A stretch of 64,000 nt of DNA. Source: Achromobacter seleniivolatilans (lineage in GTDB: Bacteria > Pseudomonadota > Gammaproteobacteria > Burkholderiales > Burkholderiaceae_B). Below the pieces are notes generated by a model that worked only from the letters and a program-made list of their open reading frames with translations, was not told the DNA's origin and did not search any database. The position numbers were made by a program, and so were the translations under genes. Position 1 is the stretch's first letter, and every line of letters starts with the position of its first letter. The stretch is from the NCBI RefSeq assembly GCF_030864005.1, contig NZ_CP132976.1:2294001-2358000 (forward strand), read 5' to 3'. This document shows positions 62,331 through 64,000 of the stretch, piece by piece.

Positions 62331-63305
62331 TCAAGCCGCATCCGTTATGGACGGCCGAGTATGCCATGCCCCCGTGCTGCGCCCCTCTTCCGCCAGGAAC
62401 TCGACCAGCGCCGGCAAGGACGCATCCATTGGCCGGTTGGCCTGCAAACGCATCACGTACCCCCAAGACCCCGGCATGCGCAGCTGGGGCATCAACGCCA
62501 CCAATCGGCCGCTGGCCAAGTCTTCATCGATTAGCGGAGCACGGCCCAACGCAATGCCTACGCCTGCGGCCGCGGCAGCCACCACCGTGCTCAAACCGCT
62601 CAACAGCATCGGCTCCTGCCAGTCGGCCTCTGCCAGACCCAGACGCGGACTCCAGGTCCGCCAGTCGGTTTCCGGACTGTCGATGTGTTTTTCCTCTAGC
62701 CAACGGTGGCGCAGAAAAATACGCGGGTCGTCCCGGTCGGCAGCACCGATCAGCGCGGGGCTGCAAACGGGCACTACGGTTTCGGTCATCAGCGGGATGT
62801 CCCCTGCCGCGGCTAAGTGCGGTCCGACGGCCCGCACATGCAGAAACGCCAGATCAATGTCCTGGCTTTTCCAGGCGGGGTCCTGGCTGGCATGCAGGTA
62901 GACCTGCACATCTATATCAGGATGCAATTCAATGAAGCGGCCAATACGCGGCGCCAGCCACAACGCGGCCAGCGACGGGTTGGCCGACACGTTCAATGTG
63001 TAGCGGCGGCGTCCTCGCGCCGTAGCTCGGACGTTGCGGCAGGCGGTCTCCAATAGGGTCAAGGCCTGTTGTACGGATATCAGCAGATTGGCGCCCGCGT
63101 CCGTGGTCTCGGCGCGGCGTACCGTTCCGCCCCGGCGCAGCAATGACACGCCCAGATCCGCCTCCAGCGCGCGCAATTGATGGCTGACGGCGCTCTTCGT
63201 GACGTTCAACTCCGCAGCGGCGCGGCTCAAACTGCCCAGGCGGGCGACGGCCTCAAAGGCGCGCAAGGCAGCCAAGGGCGGAGTGTGATTGGGTAGATCG
63301 GCCAT
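62331..63305 (-). CDS. LysR-family regulator, GcvA-like
   Basis: A 324-residue LysR regulator. The helix region LAALRAFEAVARLGSLSRAAAELNVTKSAVSHQLRALEADLGVSLL (about 11-56) and the following LLRRGGTVRRAETTDAG are GcvA-like. The ligand domain LNVSANPSLAALWLAPRIGRFIELHPDIDVQVYL is typical of the GcvA/AmpR group. Its target is unknown; neighbours are the exported protein (same strand, downstream) and a divergent ABC exporter. Confidence 0.92.
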   Translation of the reverse strand: MADLPNHTPPLAALRAFEAVARLGSLSRAAAELNVTKSAVSHQLRALEADLGVSLLRRGGTVRRAETTDAGANLLISVQQALTLLETACRNVRATARGRRRYTLNVSANPSLAALWLAPRIGRFIELHPDIDVQVYLHASQDPAWKSQDIDLAFLHVRAVGPHLAAAGDIPLMTETVVPVCSPALIGAADRDDPRIFLRHRWLEEKHIDSPETDWRTWSPRLGLAEADWQEPMLLSGLSTVVAAAAAGVGIALGRAPLIDEDLASGRLVALMPQLRMPGSWGYVMRLQANRPMDASLPALVEFLAEEGRSTGAWHTRPSITDAA

Positions 63306-63398
63306 GGGTAGAGTTTATCTCAACCCATGATTGAAAAACTATCGCTTTCGCGTGCCGGGCGGATCAGTGACCATGCAGGCTGTGATTGGAGCATTGAT

Positions 63399-64000
63399 AT
63401 GTATTTCGACTCTCGATTGTGGCAACTGACAGCCGGCCTGCGGGCCAGCATGGCAGGCGGGATTTTCCTGGGCCTGCTGGCGCTGGCGGCAGGCATTGCA
63501 CGTTACGTCTTTCTGGGCCAATTGCTGGCCCGCGTGTTTGATGGCGCCCCCTGGCAAGACTGGATCGCGCCCGCAGTGTGCGTGGGCGCGATGGTGCTGC
63601 TGCGCGCGTTTTTTGATCATTGGCGCACCGTGCAGGCCAATCGCACGTCGGCCACGATTCAACACTCGCTGCGCGGCCGGCTGTACGACCGCATCGTCGC
63701 ATTGGGACCGGCCTGGTTCGCCAACCAGCGTACGGGCGGCGTCATGCTGACCGTGGTGGATGGCGTTGAGCAACTGCAAACCTTCTTTGGCCAATACCTG
63801 CCGCAGGTCGCCATCGCGGCCGCTGCACCCTTTGCGATATTTGCGGTGATTGCATTCTGGGACGTGCCCACGGCGCTGGTCTTTCTTGTGGCCGCGTTGT
63901 TCGCACTGTTCGGCCCGATGGCCGTGCATATGCTGGACCGCCGCGCGAGCCAGGCGCGCACCCGCTCGCTGAATGCGTTTGGCGAAGACTTTCTGGATGC
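63399..64000 (+). CDS. ABC exporter, CydD-like, N-terminal fragment
   Basis: The gene begins at an ATG with GGAG nine bases upstream and runs off the window after 200 codons. The visible part is a transmembrane domain with several hydrophobic helices; phrases such as RTGGVMLTVVDGVEQLQTFFGQYLPQ and LNAFGEDFLD resemble the export ABC family that includes CydD. The nucleotide-binding domain lies beyond the edge. Whether it is a true cytochrome bd assembly protein or a fused multi-domain relative cannot be judged. Confidence 0.8.
   Translation, partial: MYFDSRLWQLTAGLRASMAGGIFLGLLALAAGIARYVFLGQLLARVFDGAPWQDWIAPAVCVGAMVLLRAFFDHWRTVQANRTSATIQHSLRGRLYDRIVALGPAWFANQRTGGVMLTVVDGVEQLQTFFGQYLPQVAIAAAAPFAIFAVIAFWDVPTALVFLVAALFALFGPMAVHMLDRRASQARTRSLNAFGEDFLD

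Overview
The window is 64 kb of high-G+C chromosomal DNA. Protein similarity and gene content (CadR/CadA, SpeG, a very large FHA-like exoprotein, many LysR regulators, ABC importers and FAD-linked dehydrogenases) suggest an Alcaligenaceae betaproteobacterium, most like Achromobacter or Bordetella. This assignment is inferred from protein resemblance only.

Layout. 1-3.3 kb: start of a probable nitroreductase, then a cadR/cadA metal-efflux pair with a MerR-type promoter. 3.3-9.3 kb: speG, an M81 peptidase, riboflavin synthase, and an aldehyde dehydrogenase divergent from an FCD/GntR regulator with two matching operators between them. 9.3-24.7 kb: one surface-signalling locus on the minus strand, reading STN/TonB-like protein, FecI-type sigma factor, FecR-type anti-sigma factor and a 4288-residue two-partner-secretion-type exoprotein. 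No TpsB partner lies in the window. 25-25.9 kb: exonuclease III and tRNA-Ala(CGC).

25.9-32.9 kb is a genomic island, visibly AT-richer than its flanks. It starts at the 3' end of the tRNA with a frameshifted, truncated tyrosine integrase and ends near an IS3-type transposase remnant. Its only intact cargo is a three-gene minus-strand cassette: an 818-residue AAA+ ATPase, a nucleoside-deoxyribosyltransferase-like protein, and a protein resembling the ATP-grasp and start of the phosphohistidine part of PEP synthases. I do not recognise this combination as a named system. It is the best candidate for an undescribed (perhaps anti-phage, nucleotide-targeting) system.

33-42.6 kb: a TPP-riboswitch-controlled sodium:solute symporter, a two-gene SDR/flavin-monooxygenase operon, a fatty acid desaturase, and a TetR gene whose palindromic operator recurs in front of a MarC/DUF4105 operon. 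A 58-codon membrane-protein gene lies divergent from tetR. 42.6-53 kb: an eight-gene, overlap-linked operon joining HcnABC/opine-oxidase-like dehydrogenase subunits to a dipeptide-type ABC importer, with its LysR regulator and binding protein. 53.4-61.7 kb: hutG, LysR, a dehydrogenase-hutD-etfB-etfA operon that could pass electrons to ETF, and a NitT/TauT-type ABC importer. 61.7-64 kb: a small exported protein, a GcvA-like LysR regulator, and the start of a CydD-like ABC exporter.
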